Shown: positions 1 to 9,787 of the stretch, in pieces
Layout: every line of letters begins with the position of its first letter
Numbering within the stretch: position 1 is the stretch's first letter
Assembly (NCBI GenBank): GCA_001247695.2
Contig: LGRX02030320.1
Location: forward strand, 1-21,686
Direction: 5' to 3'
DNA: 21,686 bases
Source of the DNA: Cymbomonas tetramitiformis
Taxonomy: Eukaryota; Chlorophyta; Pyramimonadophyceae; Pyramimonadales; Pyramimonadaceae
Notes under the pieces: generated by a model
Database searches by the model: none
What the model saw: the letters and a program-made list of their open reading frames with translations, nothing else
Told to the model about the DNA's origin: nothing
Made by a program: the position numbers and the translations under genes

Positions 1-1
1 G

Positions 2-1810
2 GAGAAGGAGAGGCTGCTACAGAACGGTGCCTGGACGAGAGCGACGAGAAGATCTCATGTTTCTCGCGCTTTTTTAGTGCCGAAACCGGGTACGAACAAG
101 TGGAGACTGGTGGTGGACTTCCGATGGCTGAACCAGTGGTGTGTGAAAAATCGCGTGAAGATGGAGACGCTGAAGAAACTAAGGAGACTGGCGAAACCGG
201 GCGACTGGTGCTTCAGCTTCGACCTCCAGGACGGGTTTCATGCGCTATGGATCCACCCGGACTTTCAACGATTCATGCAGTTCGACCTGCAAGGGGACCT
301 GCTTCAATGTTCAGCGATGCCGTTCGGATGGAGCGACGCTCCGAGGGTGTTCTGCAAGTTCGTACGCGTGATGGTGGAAGCTCTACATTCTCCACAGGCA
401 GCGGAAGATCGCAGAGAAATCAAGAGGCTGCGGGACGGTTCCGCAGTACGACAGCGATGGTCAGTCCGTCGCAGGACCGGTGGTGCTGGCGGGGACGCGA
501 ACCGTCACAGCGGAATGCGAGTACTACCGTACATGGCCGATTTTCTGGTGCTGGTCGACTCTCAGCGAGAAGGCTTTCTGCGTCGAGAAAAAGTTCAACT
601 GGTGCTTCATCGACTTGGCCTACGGCGGAACGAGAAGAAGGGCCAATGGGAGCCTACACAGGTGGTGGAGCACCTCGGGCTAGAGGTGGACCTGAAGCTG
701 GGACAATTCCGTGTAACAGAACGACGGGTACACAAGATCCACACCAAGGCGAAGGAGATCCTGTGCGACGCAGCGAGAAATCGGAGGTGGATTCCTGCCA
801 GGAGACTGGCTTCCTTCACGGGACTCTGCCAATCCGTGTACTTAGCAGTACCACCGGCGCGGCTCTACCTACGGGAGCTCTACTTCGTGCTGGCAGAGAA
901 ACGCAGCTGGGGAGCAAAGGTAAAAATCTCGCGTGCAGCTCGGGGGGACTTAGAATGGTGGTCCAGGCTGCCTGTGATGAGCAGGTGGAACGGGCGCAAG
1001 ATCTGGAGATCCCCGACGAGAGCGAAGGTGCACACGGACTCTTCGATGACGGATTGGGGAGGAGTGCTGAACTGAAGTTCCCCGCGCGAGGTTTCTGGCC
1101 ATACGAGATGCGCAACTGGCACATCACACACCTGGAGCTGGAGGCCGTGTACAAGACCGTACAGGCGTTCCTGCAGGAGCTGGAGGGCAAGGTCGTACGG
1201 CTCTACTGCGACAACCAAGCGGTGGTGGCAATGCTTTCGCACTTCACCTCCAGAAACCCGGACCTGATGAGGAGAATGAGGAGACTCTGGCTGCTACTGG
1301 ATCTGCACGACATCGAGTTGTTACATCCGCAGCGAGGCCAACGTGTGGGCCGACAACCTTTCTCGTTGCGAGGATTTGGACGACTGGCGGCTCAACCGAG
1401 ACTGGTTCGTGTGGGCCAACAAGCAGTGGGGCCCCTACACAGTCGACCGGTTCGCTTCCGAGATCTCCGCGCAGCTTCCTCGGTACTACGCTGCGTGGAA
1501 GGACCCGAAGTGCGAAGGTATGGACTCTCTGACGTACGACTGGCGGGGGGAAAACAATTGGGTGAACCCCCCGTGGGCGCTGCTGGACGAGGTGGCGCAC
1601 AAGCTGCGGGAGGAGGGGGCCGCTGCTACGGTGGTGGCTCCGTACGGGCCGGGACATTCATGGTTCAGGGAGCTGGAGGCCCTGGCCACCGAGGTGGTGA
1701 TCATGCCGCGGCGCAGGGACCTGTTCACTCCGAGCAGGCTGGGAGGGTCCGAGCTGCTCGGGCCCTCAAAGTGGGACGCTGTGATGTTCTTCATCGAGGC
1801 GCGCCCGTGA
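2..1810 (+). pseudogene. DIRS-type RT-RNase H-adenine-MTase-like polyprotein, 5'-truncated and broken
   Basis: This is the replication polyprotein of a tyrosine-recombinase (DIRS/PAT/Ngaro-like) retrotransposon. The frame is already open at base 2, so the N-terminus lies outside the window. Reverse transcriptase: VPKPG...WRLVVDFRWLN, motif A FDLQDGFHALW (catalytic Asp near base 221), motif B SAMPFGWSDAPR (near 311), then motif C reading YMAD at 530-541 where family members have YxDD. RNase H starts with HTDSS (near 1031), continues LELEAVY and YCDNQAV, and ends WADNLSR (near 1349). The domain behind it (VDRFAS..., NNWVNPPW with NPPW at 1565-1576) matches the adenine-methyltransferase-like domain commonly found after RNase H in DIRS elements. 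The frame shifts near 1065-1075 and back near 1314-1325, so RNase H is split across two frames. With the lost motif C aspartate this copy should be inactive. The identification rests on motifs read by eye. Confidence 0.9.
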
Positions 1811-3183
1811 GTTACTACGCTGCTGAAGTACGAAGGAGCTCTGCTACGAGTACGACAGCGAGCAAGGTGACCGTGGGCTCGAAAATCGAGGTGTTCTGGA
1901 AGGACGATGACTGCTTCTACCCGGGTGTGGTGAAGGAGTTCGACGAGGACGGGAAGGCGCACGTGCTGTACGACGACGGCGACAAGGAGACGCTGGACTT
2001 GTCCGAGGAGAACTTCAAAATCATCAACAGCGTGTCAGAGCTGACGGACGAGGCAACGGACGCGGACGGCGAGAACATCGAGCGGATCAGCGGAGGCGAC
2101 TACGAAGAGTACAAGCGCGGTGGTGCTGTACAAAACCTCCTCACGCGCTCACTTTGTGAGCGGTGGAGGGGTGAGTTGGGACCTTTCCGGCTCACGGAAC
2201 TGGCAGTGACGATGCAGAGAAAAGCACTGCTGGACACGACGATGAGCAACTATCGACCGAAGGCGCGGCGCTTCATTTTATTTTGTGAGCAGCACCAACG
2301 GCCGTGGCTGCCAGCATCGGAGGCGACGGTGTTGCTGTACATCGCCTCTCTGTTGAAGGACGGGGGCATCAAGTCGGCCTCCTTGCAGCCGTACTTGTCT
2401 GCCATCAACAACTACCACGAGGACCTACGTTTTCCTGGACCAGCGAAGGGGCGTTCTGTGACCCGAGCTGTGAAGGGGATGGCGACCATCCAGGCGGAGC
2501 TGGCGGTGCGGGAGGAGAACATCGAGACCCAGCGGACGTGGCTGCCAGCGGCACACGTACGACGTGTGCACGAAGCAGCGCTGAGTTTGACTCCGAGATC
2601 GCCTGAGGAGCTGCGGCTACTGCGAGCCTTCGCCTACGTGGTTGTTGCCTTCGTGACCTTCGGCAGACCGGACACGGGGACCTTGTTGTCACGGCAGCAC
2701 GTTCATTGTGGCGACAGTGAGTTCTCAGTGGTGCTGCTAAAGGAGAAAGGACGGCGGCATCATCTGGTGAAGAGACGCCTGTGCATCCCTTGGAAGGGGG
2801 TGGCTCTGTTGAAGGAGCTGATCGAGCACTGGGAGTTCCACCGTGACACGGCTTGGAACAGTTCTGAGAAGACTCAACCTGACGCCTACTGGCTGCTACC
2901 CGAGGACCCGAAGAACTTCAAGGCTTCGGTGGCAAATGACTGGATTGGTCTGGCTCTCAGCGAGCTGGACTGCAGACCTCCGGAAGGAGGTCACTTTTCT
3001 GCACACAGCACCCGGAAGGGCGCCACGACGTGTGCTCGAGCTGTGGGTGTTGCAATGGAGAAAGTGTGCTTCTTTGGAGGCTGGTCATAGTTCTCTTCGG
3101 CGGTGCAGCACTACATCGACCCGACAGCTCTGAGGGACACAGACATGGACTACTACTTTGCTTGGTTAACATGGTCACAGTGA
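1801..3183 (+). pseudogene. DIRS-type tyrosine recombinase with N-terminal Tudor-like domain, stop before catalytic Tyr
   Basis: Integrase of the same element, in the frame -1 to the upstream polyprotein and overlapping its end. Bases 1873-2025 encode a small beta-barrel-like domain (VGSKIEVFWKDDDCFYPGVV, then VLYDDGDKE) resembling Tudor/Agenet domains, usually chromatin or methyl-lysine readers. After an acidic linker comes a core-binding region (YRPKARRFILFCEQH, LQPYLSAINNYH) and the catalytic domain: Arg in TFGRPDT (codon 2665-2667), His and Arg in HSTRK (3004 and 3013), and Tyr in VQHYIDP (3112-3114). A TAG at 3088-3090 falls after GGWS, 21 bases before the tyrosine codon; the same frame then runs on for 30 codons to TGA at 3181-3183. 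No in-frame ATG precedes the Tudor-like domain (the first is near 2212), so normal expression may use frameshifting from the polyprotein. Expected role: recombination of a circular cDNA into the genome. Confidence 0.88.
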
Positions 3184-3617
3184 CAGAGATCAGATTTCTT
3201 TTGTGTGCCTCACAGTTTCATCTTTGGTTTCATGGCAAATGAGGATTCGAGCAAAAGAGAAATGTTCAAATTGGAGTGCAACAGAATTTTTGTGGTTTCA
3301 GACTTTCAGAATCCGTGTCTCCTGCTGCAGTAGAGCCGAATGACACATGTAGCTCCGTGACACAAACAGGATGTACAAGTAGCCACGAAGCGACACGCCT
3401 GTTCCGCTCTGTTCCTTTTGCTCTTCCCACCGCTCCCGACCCAGAGGACTCTTTCCTTTTGGTGACGTGCACAGACAGTCTGGACATCTCATCAAAACTA
3501 GAATTTAGAAAGCATTCAAAAAGCACTTTATGCATTTTAAACACTTTACAAAATCATTTTAATGAAATGTATTGCAGTGCCTGCCTTTGGCAAATGAGGA
3601 TTCGAGCAAAAGAGAAA
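3184..3617. repeat. 3' non-coding end of DIRS-like element with 30-bp direct repeat pair
   Basis: There is no convincing gene here. A perfect 30-bp direct repeat (starting TGGCAAATGAGGATTCGAGC and ending AGAGAAA) lies at 3233-3262 and 3588-3617, separated by 325 bp. PAT and Ngaro elements end in split direct repeats of A1-ORFs-B1-A2-B2 type. The arrangement here could be B1-A2-B2, with A1 to the left of the window. That reading is inference: these repeats are short for the family, and the two copies differ just upstream (TTTCA against GCCTT). Sequence beyond 3617 changes abruptly into a 73-bp tandem array, so 3617 is a candidate right end of the element. Confidence 0.55.
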
Positions 3618-4770
3618 CCCGAAGAACAGACGCGCCATTTAAAGTGCTATTTAAAGTGACGCGCTATTTAAAGTGATCGCCATGCAAAAACCCGAAGAAC
3701 AGACGCGCTATTTAAAGTGCTATTTAACCCCTAAGGGGCGGTTTGTACCGTATACGGACGGATTCGATTGTGAGAATGTGCATCCAAGTGGTTCTACATG
3801 CCCTTGGCTTGCCGAAATATGCATTCCAAGGCGCGTGCACCTACCTGTGTGTATGTCGCAAATGGCTAATCACTGGGATGGGTAGTCCATATAGGACATA
3901 TATCTCACATAGCAACATTTTCAATCACGACAATTCTTGAAAACTTGCCTTTTAGAGCTTGAATTTTGTCTTAAAATATACGAAATCAAGGCTTACACCC
4001 GACGATCCCGCCCAATTGGGTGGAGTTGTGAAGGCATGTCGCGTGCCCAATGTCCACTAGCGTCCCCTGCATGGTTGTTTGCATGACACATGCTATATAT
4101 CCCCACAAATAGGAAGCAATCGCCTTCAATTGCGCTTAAGTATGGGAAAGCATTCCTTAAGTATGGAAAACATTTACAATTAAGTGTTTTTTGGGTGTTT
4201 TTTTGGTGTTTTGGGGGGGCGTTTTTGCTCATAGTCGGTATATTTGCCGGTATACAGGTGCGCTACCGGGTGGGAATATGTTCATGTGACCAATCCCCAA
4301 GTTTTCATGACGATAGTCACCCAACGAAGTCGAAATGTAAGTTGTAATAGGAGATTGGAGAAATTTTACATGTCCCAAAATCATGAAAACTGGGTTGGAT
4401 ATGCCGAAAATCTGAATATATATGGTGCACGGATGCATGTTATGGCGCTCTTAAAGTTACATGGTGGTCATACACAGCATACATGATAACGTGAATGCAC
4501 ATCGATGTCCGCGATACGCGACAATGCCTACAATCCCCAAAACACCGTTTTTTGCAAGAAATTCCATCCGCCCCTTAGGGGTTAAAGTGACGCGCTATTT
4601 AAAGTGATCGCCATGCAAAAACCCGAAGAACAGACGCGCCATTTAAAGTGCTATTTAAAGTGACGCGCTATTTAAAGTGATCGCCATGCAAAACCCGAAG
4701 AACAGACGCGCATTTAAAGTGCTATTTAAAGTGATCGCCATGCAAAAACCCGAAGAACAGACGCGCTATT
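3618..4770. repeat. 73-bp tandem array interrupted by a transposon
   Basis: Units start with CCCGAAGAACAGACGCGC at 3618, 3691, 4622, 4694 and 4749, giving periods of 73, then 72 and 55 after the interruption. Within each unit a shorter module, GCGCTATTTAAAGTGA, recurs, so units differ by loss or gain of that module. The array is split between 3727 and 4582 by the piggyBac-type element. It ends in a partial unit at 4770. Nothing suggests a coding role; the array may be a local satellite, or terminal repeats of an older element. Confidence 0.85.
3728..4581. mobile_element. Non-autonomous piggyBac-type element (MITE), TTAA target duplication
   Basis: The element is 854 bp and bounded by a 14-bp terminal inverted repeat, CCCCTAAGGGGCGG (3728-3741) and its complement (4568-4581). 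TTAA flanks both sides (3724-3727 and 4582-4585). TTAA duplication and termini beginning CCC are the hallmarks of the piggyBac superfamily. The array it landed in contains the uninterrupted target TGCTATTTAAAGTGACGCGC in neighbouring units, for example near 3646, which confirms the insertion. The terminal repeat itself contains the near-palindrome CCCCTAAGGGG. No transposase frame is seen inside, so it would depend on a transposase encoded elsewhere. Confidence 0.88.
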
Positions 4771-5466
4771 ACGTTCGAGAAACACTCGGCGCTCCTACCC
4801 AGTGCCCAGTGTGCTCGGAGGGCACGCATGGCGCCTCGCGCATGATGAAGACTGCCACCTCCTCACGTGGCTGGACAGCAGGAGGCAAGGGTCAGCCAGC
4901 TGTGGTCCCTTTCCCTCATCTCAGCACCAGCAACAGCAGTTCTCGAGCCCTTCTCGTACACTCGGCATCTGGATTAGCGTTCACTCCACAGAAGAGGGTA
5001 TCCTCCAATCCTATCCACGTGCATCGGGAGTGAATCCCATGACTTATGACGTTTGCACCCCCCAGCACGAGAAGAACACACAGCCGAGGATCGCGCCCTC
5101 TACACCTTTCCGCGCCATCCGAGTATTGTCTGCTCACCGATCTGAGAGAAGCGTTGGGGGGGGTGCAGGAAGAAATAGCGCACCGGCCCTTGGGCAAATC
5201 GTAAATATAAAACCACTTCCGCCGCCCAGACATGATCACCTACCTCACTCCCCGTCATAACCCTTTCAAATGTGCCTATTTGCACTGAACATACAGGGCA
5301 GAAAGAGTCCGAACTTGACAGCCTGTTCAGGTCAGCAGTCGCCTGGCAGATCTGATGCATGCGAGACCTCTGACTCCGCTTCCAGCAAGGGCTAGTCACC
5401 TCACGTGTTGCTTCTGCCTCACCTCATGCATAGGGAAGTCAAATCACTCATTCTGCCACTGCAGCT
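4771..5466. other. No gene recognised
   Basis: The block is moderately GC-rich with short overlapping open frames on both strands. None shows a recognisable domain, a convincing start or splice structure. A frame at 4802-5260 is open but its translation has mixed composition and no motif. Confidence 0.5.
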
Positions 5467-5860
5467 GTGACTCGCCAACGGCGAGGAACCGCCTCGCCCA
5501 GGCAACTCTGCCATGCCTCGTTTACTGCTGCTGCTGCTGCTGCTGCAGTGACTCACCGAAAGCACGGAACTGCAGCCTCACACGTTGCTGCGATCATCTT
5601 TTACCTCAAGCGTGGAGTTGCGACCTCATATGCTGCCGTGATCATCCCTTACCTCAAGCACAAAACTGCCACCGCAAATGCTGCTGCGACCTTGACACCT
5701 CAACGAAGGAGCTACAAGGCAGGCTGCTGCTGGTGTGACTCGACTCAAGTGCTGCTGCTGTCAAGAATGAGCTCAAGCACGGAGCTACTCCCACACAAAC
5801 TGTTGCTTTCAAGATTTACCTCAAGCACGGCTACCACATCACCTGTCAGCAGGAGACTTG
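5467..5860. repeat. Degenerate CTG-rich / CTCAAGCACGG repeat block
   Basis: An uninterrupted (CTG)7 run lies at 5525-5545. It is followed by loosely repeated phrases such as ACCTCAAGCACGGAGCTGCT and TGCTGCGATCATC up to about 5830. An open frame across it (5467-5925) translates to alanine- and leucine-rich low-complexity sequence explained by the repeats. I see no domain in it and do not call it a gene. Confidence 0.55.
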
Positions 5861-5966
5861 GCGCGGTGTCAGGCGAGGTGTGCAAGGTGAAAAGTACACG
5901 ATGGTACAGTCAGTTGGCAGGGTGACAGCTCGGACCAGAGGCAGCTTCCAAAAGCATCTCAGCCAG

Positions 5967-6131
5967 CTTTGTTGCCGGCAAAGAAGCAGCAGATTTGCGG
6001 CAGGCCCACTTTGCTGCCGGCACAGCAACAGCGATTTGGCGGGATTAACTTCGCTGCCAGCATACTAGCAGCGAAATGGCAGGAGGCCGACTTAGCGACC
6101 GGGACAACAGGAGCAGCATGGCAGCTTGCCG
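5967..6131. repeat. Degenerate 40-42 bp tandem repeat, about 4 copies
   Basis: Successive units begin CTTTGTTGCCGGC (5967), CTTTGCTGCCGGC (6009), CTTCGCTGCCAGC (6049) and CTTAGCGACCGGG (6091). Each is followed by AGCAGC/AGCAAC and a GCGAAATGGC-like segment. Spacing is 42, 40 and 42 bp. The units are strongly diverged, so this is an old minisatellite. Confidence 0.65.
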
Positions 6132-7302
6132 TGAAGAGGCTGGTGGATAAGGCAGCAGCCTGAAGGTACGGCTTCCACGAATCACTAATATCTGAGGGTA
6201 AAAGCGCGAAAATGATTAAGAGAGTGCGAGTGTTTCGTGTTCAGAAGAGAGCAGGGTTGGCGGGTGCAGGATACCTGCTTCCCATCCCCGCTAAAGCTAG
6301 CCTGATGGATGGGCATGTCCTCCGTGTGCACCCCTTGTACTTTGTCATTGCGCCGACCGTCGATCTGTGCTAGTAAGACAGCCCGTGCTGAAGGTTAGTC
6401 CAGAAGCACTGAAACTAACCGGCCCAACAGCTGTCGGAGCAAAGGTCTATATCCACGAAGTTTCAAGGTAGCAGGGAACCAGTGGGTGCATCTCTTAACA
6501 CTTCGAGACGAGTGTGGCGCCGCCACTTACACTGAGGTGGTGAACTGAAAAAGGGGCACACAGGAGAGGTAGAAACATGGCAGGATGCCTTTTCCCGCAG
6601 GTGCGCTGTGCCTTCGGAGAAGCTATCAAGTAATTGCCCAGCAGAAGCGGAGTCGAAAGTCGTCAAAACGAAAGCAGCGAATCCTAAGTGTACCAAAACC
6701 ATTGTAGGTGATAAACGTCTGAAAATAAGGCTAGAGTCTGGAGACAACCTCCGATATCGCCGTGCATGGAGCAGATACATGGATAGAGAGAGCGTGGATT
6801 CCGAGTTTATTGTGCGAGCGAAGGGTTTACATTGAAGAGACGCAAGGTGCGGTCAAGGCCGGCGGTCAACATCAGCTGGGCATTGGCATGGAACTGCACG
6901 GAGCGAACGACTGCCTTCGAAGGTTCAACCTGCATTGCCGGAGATCCTTCACCACAAACGTTAAAACCGTGAAAGTTGGGAGGGAAATGTGCTTGCGGGG
7001 CCCGTCGTGCTCGGTGACGAAGTGCCTAAAAACGTGCGAAGAGGTGAACGATCTTGAGGGCCAAGAACGAAGCTCGGCGTACAGACGGCAGAGTGGCTCA
7101 AGCCAGAGAAGTCGGCAAAGCCAGCGTCTGTGAGTCTGCGCTCTCAGCGAAATATCTGCACCTCAAGTTTGGGGGGAAGCCTGCGCACTCACAAAGTTCG
7201 CATCTTTAAGCCGGCTAGCTTCCAATTCTCCGGGGGGCAAGGGCCCCGTCTTGGACTCTCGTACGAAGTTTCCTGCACTTCTGATTGCTGCGTCCTCATC
7301 GA
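6132..7302. other. No gene recognised
   Basis: Short frames occur on both strands, such as plus 6608-6835 and 6762-7133 and minus 6463-6780, but none carries a recognised motif or consistent splice signals. A small hairpin, GGTTAGT with ACTAACC, sits near 6393-6420. This could be intergenic DNA or an unrecognised, intron-rich gene. Confidence 0.45.
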
Positions 7303-7341
7303 TCTCTTCTTCTTCCTCCTCGTCTTCCTCCTCTTCCTCCT
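7303..7341. repeat. Pyrimidine microsatellite (CTT/CCT triplets)
   Basis: TCTTCTTCTTCCTCCTCGTC-type triplets run for about 39 bases. On the minus strand this reads as a glutamate/aspartate run, which explains the acidic open frame at 7163-7384. Confidence 0.85.
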
Positions 7342-8878
7342 GCACGTTCGGATACACCCAGGAAGTGCGCGAGGAGGTGAGCACGTCGCCTGCAACTCGA
7401 ACGTCAGTGTTGGAGAAGCAGACCTCGCAATCGCTTATACCCTACACGAAACCGAACGTACTAGGTACACTGCAAGAATATCTCGTCAAGTTCCATGTGG
7501 CTCGACCCGATGAATTCAGCGGGTTGGGGGCTGGTTGCCTCATTCTCGTCGACCTCTCCAGCTTGTCTCGCCGCACGCTTGCGCGCCCTCCTGGCGGCTG
7601 GAAGCTCAGACCTGTCCAGTCCGTAGCCACAACCTTGCAATCAGATGCCGCGAGTTGAAGTGGACTCTTGATCACCCACGGTATTTGCGCGAAAACTGTA
7701 CAGACTATATGTGTACGTGGAAATAAGGGGCTCACCATTTCGCCTGAGGATGCAGCCGAGTGTGCTCCCGCCGAAGCCGTTCGACGTATTCGTTACCTGC
7801 GGGCACGTGAGACCTTAGAGGCTGGTTCAACTTTGAGCATATCTGGGGCAGCTTGTGCGGAGGCTCTCCGGTGCGAATGTGTTCTCGAAACTCGTGAGGG
7901 GTTTGCAAAAGGGAACGCGGAATAGTGCGCGCACAGCCAAACTTCGATCCTCTAAAGATTTCATTGCCAGGCCATAATTTAACGTAACGATTCGAAGGCG
8001 CAGGATTGAAGGGCAATACAAACGTAACAGCCGTTTCACGGAAAGGCTGTAGGCGTCTACCAGTGAGCGTTGTTTCGGATTCCTCCTTCCGTAGTTTGCG
8101 TCGCTGACTCTTGCCTCTGAGGAGGACAGCGGAAGTGGGTCAGTAGAACGACGGAAGGTGCGGAGCTGCTCAGCTTTAGGAAGCACAGCTTGGCGTAGGT
8201 TCAGGACTTTTTCGCGCATGTCATGCGGAGGATGTTCTGACTCACAGATGAATGACACGACGATAATTCTTTTCGCCCCCAGGACATGTCACCTCGAAGG
8301 CTGATGGAGCTTACCGCGCAACGTCCACCTGAAGTTCCAGATCTTGTGGGTCCTCCCATGCGACTTTCGCAACTTCTTGTTGCTCCCTCACCCCCCCTTT
8401 GGCAGCGCTTGCAGCGTCCTGACCGGGTGTTGGTTCCTTCGAAATTGCACCCCGTACAAGATCCTGCGACACACCATATGCAGTGGGCGATACGTTGACC
8501 CATCCGGGACGCAGTGTTGAGCGGCAAAATACCAGCGGTGATCGCTGCGAATTGGGGTGAAGTTAGGATTACTGTTCAACTCCCCGAAGTGCTGGGGGAA
8601 ACTAAAATTGGCTGCGTTATCGAGAAGGTAACACGTCGAATTAAGTACAAATACACGCGCTAAATTATACGCAAGTCATGCGGGCGTTGCTATGGAATTA
8701 TGAAGGGCCCTCACTGCAACTGAAGGTGCTTCACCCCTTTCCTTCCCGAACTCCTCGAGAGCTTTGTCGCCCTCACCGAACAAGAAATCCTGCGAGGTAC
8801 ATGCACGTAAGCAACGCACATACCTCGTGACATGCATTTTTAAAGTGCTGTTATTCGGAAAATCATGCGAAGATGTGC
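7342..8878. other. No gene recognised; overlapping minus-strand open frames
   Basis: Several medium-length minus-strand frames overlap between about 7730 and 8530, including 7732-8016 extended upstream to about 8110, 7827-8258 and 8201-8527. One contains a protein-like stretch (TFVLPFNPAPSNRYVKLW), but no catalytic motif follows and the frames conflict. This may be an old retroelement or gene remnant; I cannot identify it. Confidence 0.35.
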
Positions 8879-9103
8879 TCAGGACACAGAACCCAACACT
8901 GGAGAAATGATCCAAGAACGCAGTAGAGAAATAAAGAGAGCACGAGTGGTGGAATAAAACTTCCAAGCCGTTGGCAAAGCGTACACGAATATAAATATAC
9001 GAAAGATATTGACCTCTAAATCTACTGCGGCCTCATTCTCTTCGGCAGTTGGTTTTGTCTTCTGCCTTTTGTTTTTCTGCTTGGATTTACTGGTTTCCGC
9101 CAT
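8879..9103 (-). CDS. Possible first exon of an unknown lysine-rich protein
   Basis: The frame starts at an ATG in good context (minus strand, first codon 9103-9101) and encodes 74 residues. The first 30 (MAETSKSKQKNKRQKTKPTA and following EENEAAVDLE) are highly charged and lysine-rich, like a nucleolar or nuclear-localisation segment. The composition then changes to hydrophobic (IFRIFIFVYALPTAW). The change coincides with GAG|GTCAAT, a possible 5' splice site near 9013, so the true coding exon may end there and the rest be intron. No partner exon was identified, and there is no family match. Low confidence. Confidence 0.25.
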   Translation of the reverse strand: MAETSKSKQKNKRQKTKPTAEENEAAVDLEVNIFRIFIFVYALPTAWKFYSTTRALFISLLRSWIISPVLGSVS

Positions 9104-9612
9104 ATCTGCACACCGGGGGTGTCGCAACACCGTTCTACGATTCTCTACTATTAACTTTGCCAATTATTATAAGTCACTGCTGATATTACAAGGAAATCTA
9201 TGAATATGATGTATCGCCACACAAAGAATGGCTAAGGTTTCCGAAAGTTCGCATTTGCCTGAGTTGCGCCTCCCGAATAAGTGGAATTTCTCACTCAGAC
9301 GATTCTCATTCACACATTCAGGCGAGGGACAGGCGAGGGAGGGATTTACTGAGCTCGGATTTACTTGTGTCACTGTTTCATGTTGTACTAGGCGGATCGA
9401 TCTCAAAAAGAGATCTCCACTAGGCCATCTGACCGTAGGATCATGTGCGCGACAGTGCTTCGCTTTTTGCATCCCAACTGCCATGCCATAACGCGAGGGT
9501 GGCGTCGCGATAAATGTACGCGACTGCAGTGGCACTGTCATCGTTAGCGTCTGGCGATCGTGAGATCGGAAGTTCGTCTGTGTCGCCCGTTGGGATTCGC
9601 GCTTTGCTGATT
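9104..9612. other. No gene recognised
   Basis: AT-rich at the left, mixed at the right, with short overlapping frames only (minus 9167-9541, plus 9228-9491). No motif or repeat stands out. Confidence 0.45.
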
Positions 9613-9641
9613 AAGTAAGTAAGGTAAGTAAGGTAAGGTAA
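9613..9641. repeat. AAGT/AAGGT microsatellite
   Basis: Short runs of AAGTAAGTAAGGTAAGTAAG and AGGTAAGGTAA form an imperfect microsatellite. It would also present repeated GTAAG, the consensus 5' splice-site motif, though there is no gene context for it. Confidence 0.75.
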
Positions 9642-9713
9642 TTTGGTCCGGTTCCAAATCATAAGGAGCAGAGGTTCCGCCTTGGCCCTCCGGCAAGATA
9701 GTGGGATTAGGCA

Positions 9714-9787
9714 CCCGGTACCTGGTACCGGGCACGGGGAAACTGAACTCAGGGAAATTTTTTGGTGCCGCAGGCGCCCCAAAAAAT
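9714..9787. repeat. Two adjacent palindromes before the purine tract
   Basis: A perfect 9+1+9 palindrome, CCCGGTACC-T-GGTACCGGG, lies at 9714-9732. It is followed by an imperfect inverted repeat: ATTTTTTGGTGCC (9757-9769) against GGCGCCCCAAAAAAT (9773-9787). Both can form hairpins directly beside the polypurine tract. Confidence 0.8.

Noticed and set aside
100..1800. Upstream extension of the recombinase frame from a GTG at 100
   Set aside because: Apart from the RNase H core (about 1070-1320), this part is out of frame with the recognisable RT and methyltransferase-like domains and is a shadow of them.
3618..4770. Possible CRISPR-like array
   Set aside because: Repeats are head-to-tail without unique spacers, and the only large interruption is a transposon with TTAA duplication.
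5467..5925. 152-codon alanine-rich frame
   Set aside because: It follows the CTG-rich repeat block, with no domain and no support for a start or neighbouring exons.
7163..7384. Acidic minus-strand frame with a long Glu/Asp run
   Set aside because: It is the translation of the CTT/CCT microsatellite at 7303-7341.
7732..8110. Minus-strand frame with TFVLPFNPAPSNRYVKLW, faintly like a C-terminal segment of some retroelement proteins
   Set aside because: The similarity is from memory and short, with no RT, endonuclease or zinc motif beside it.
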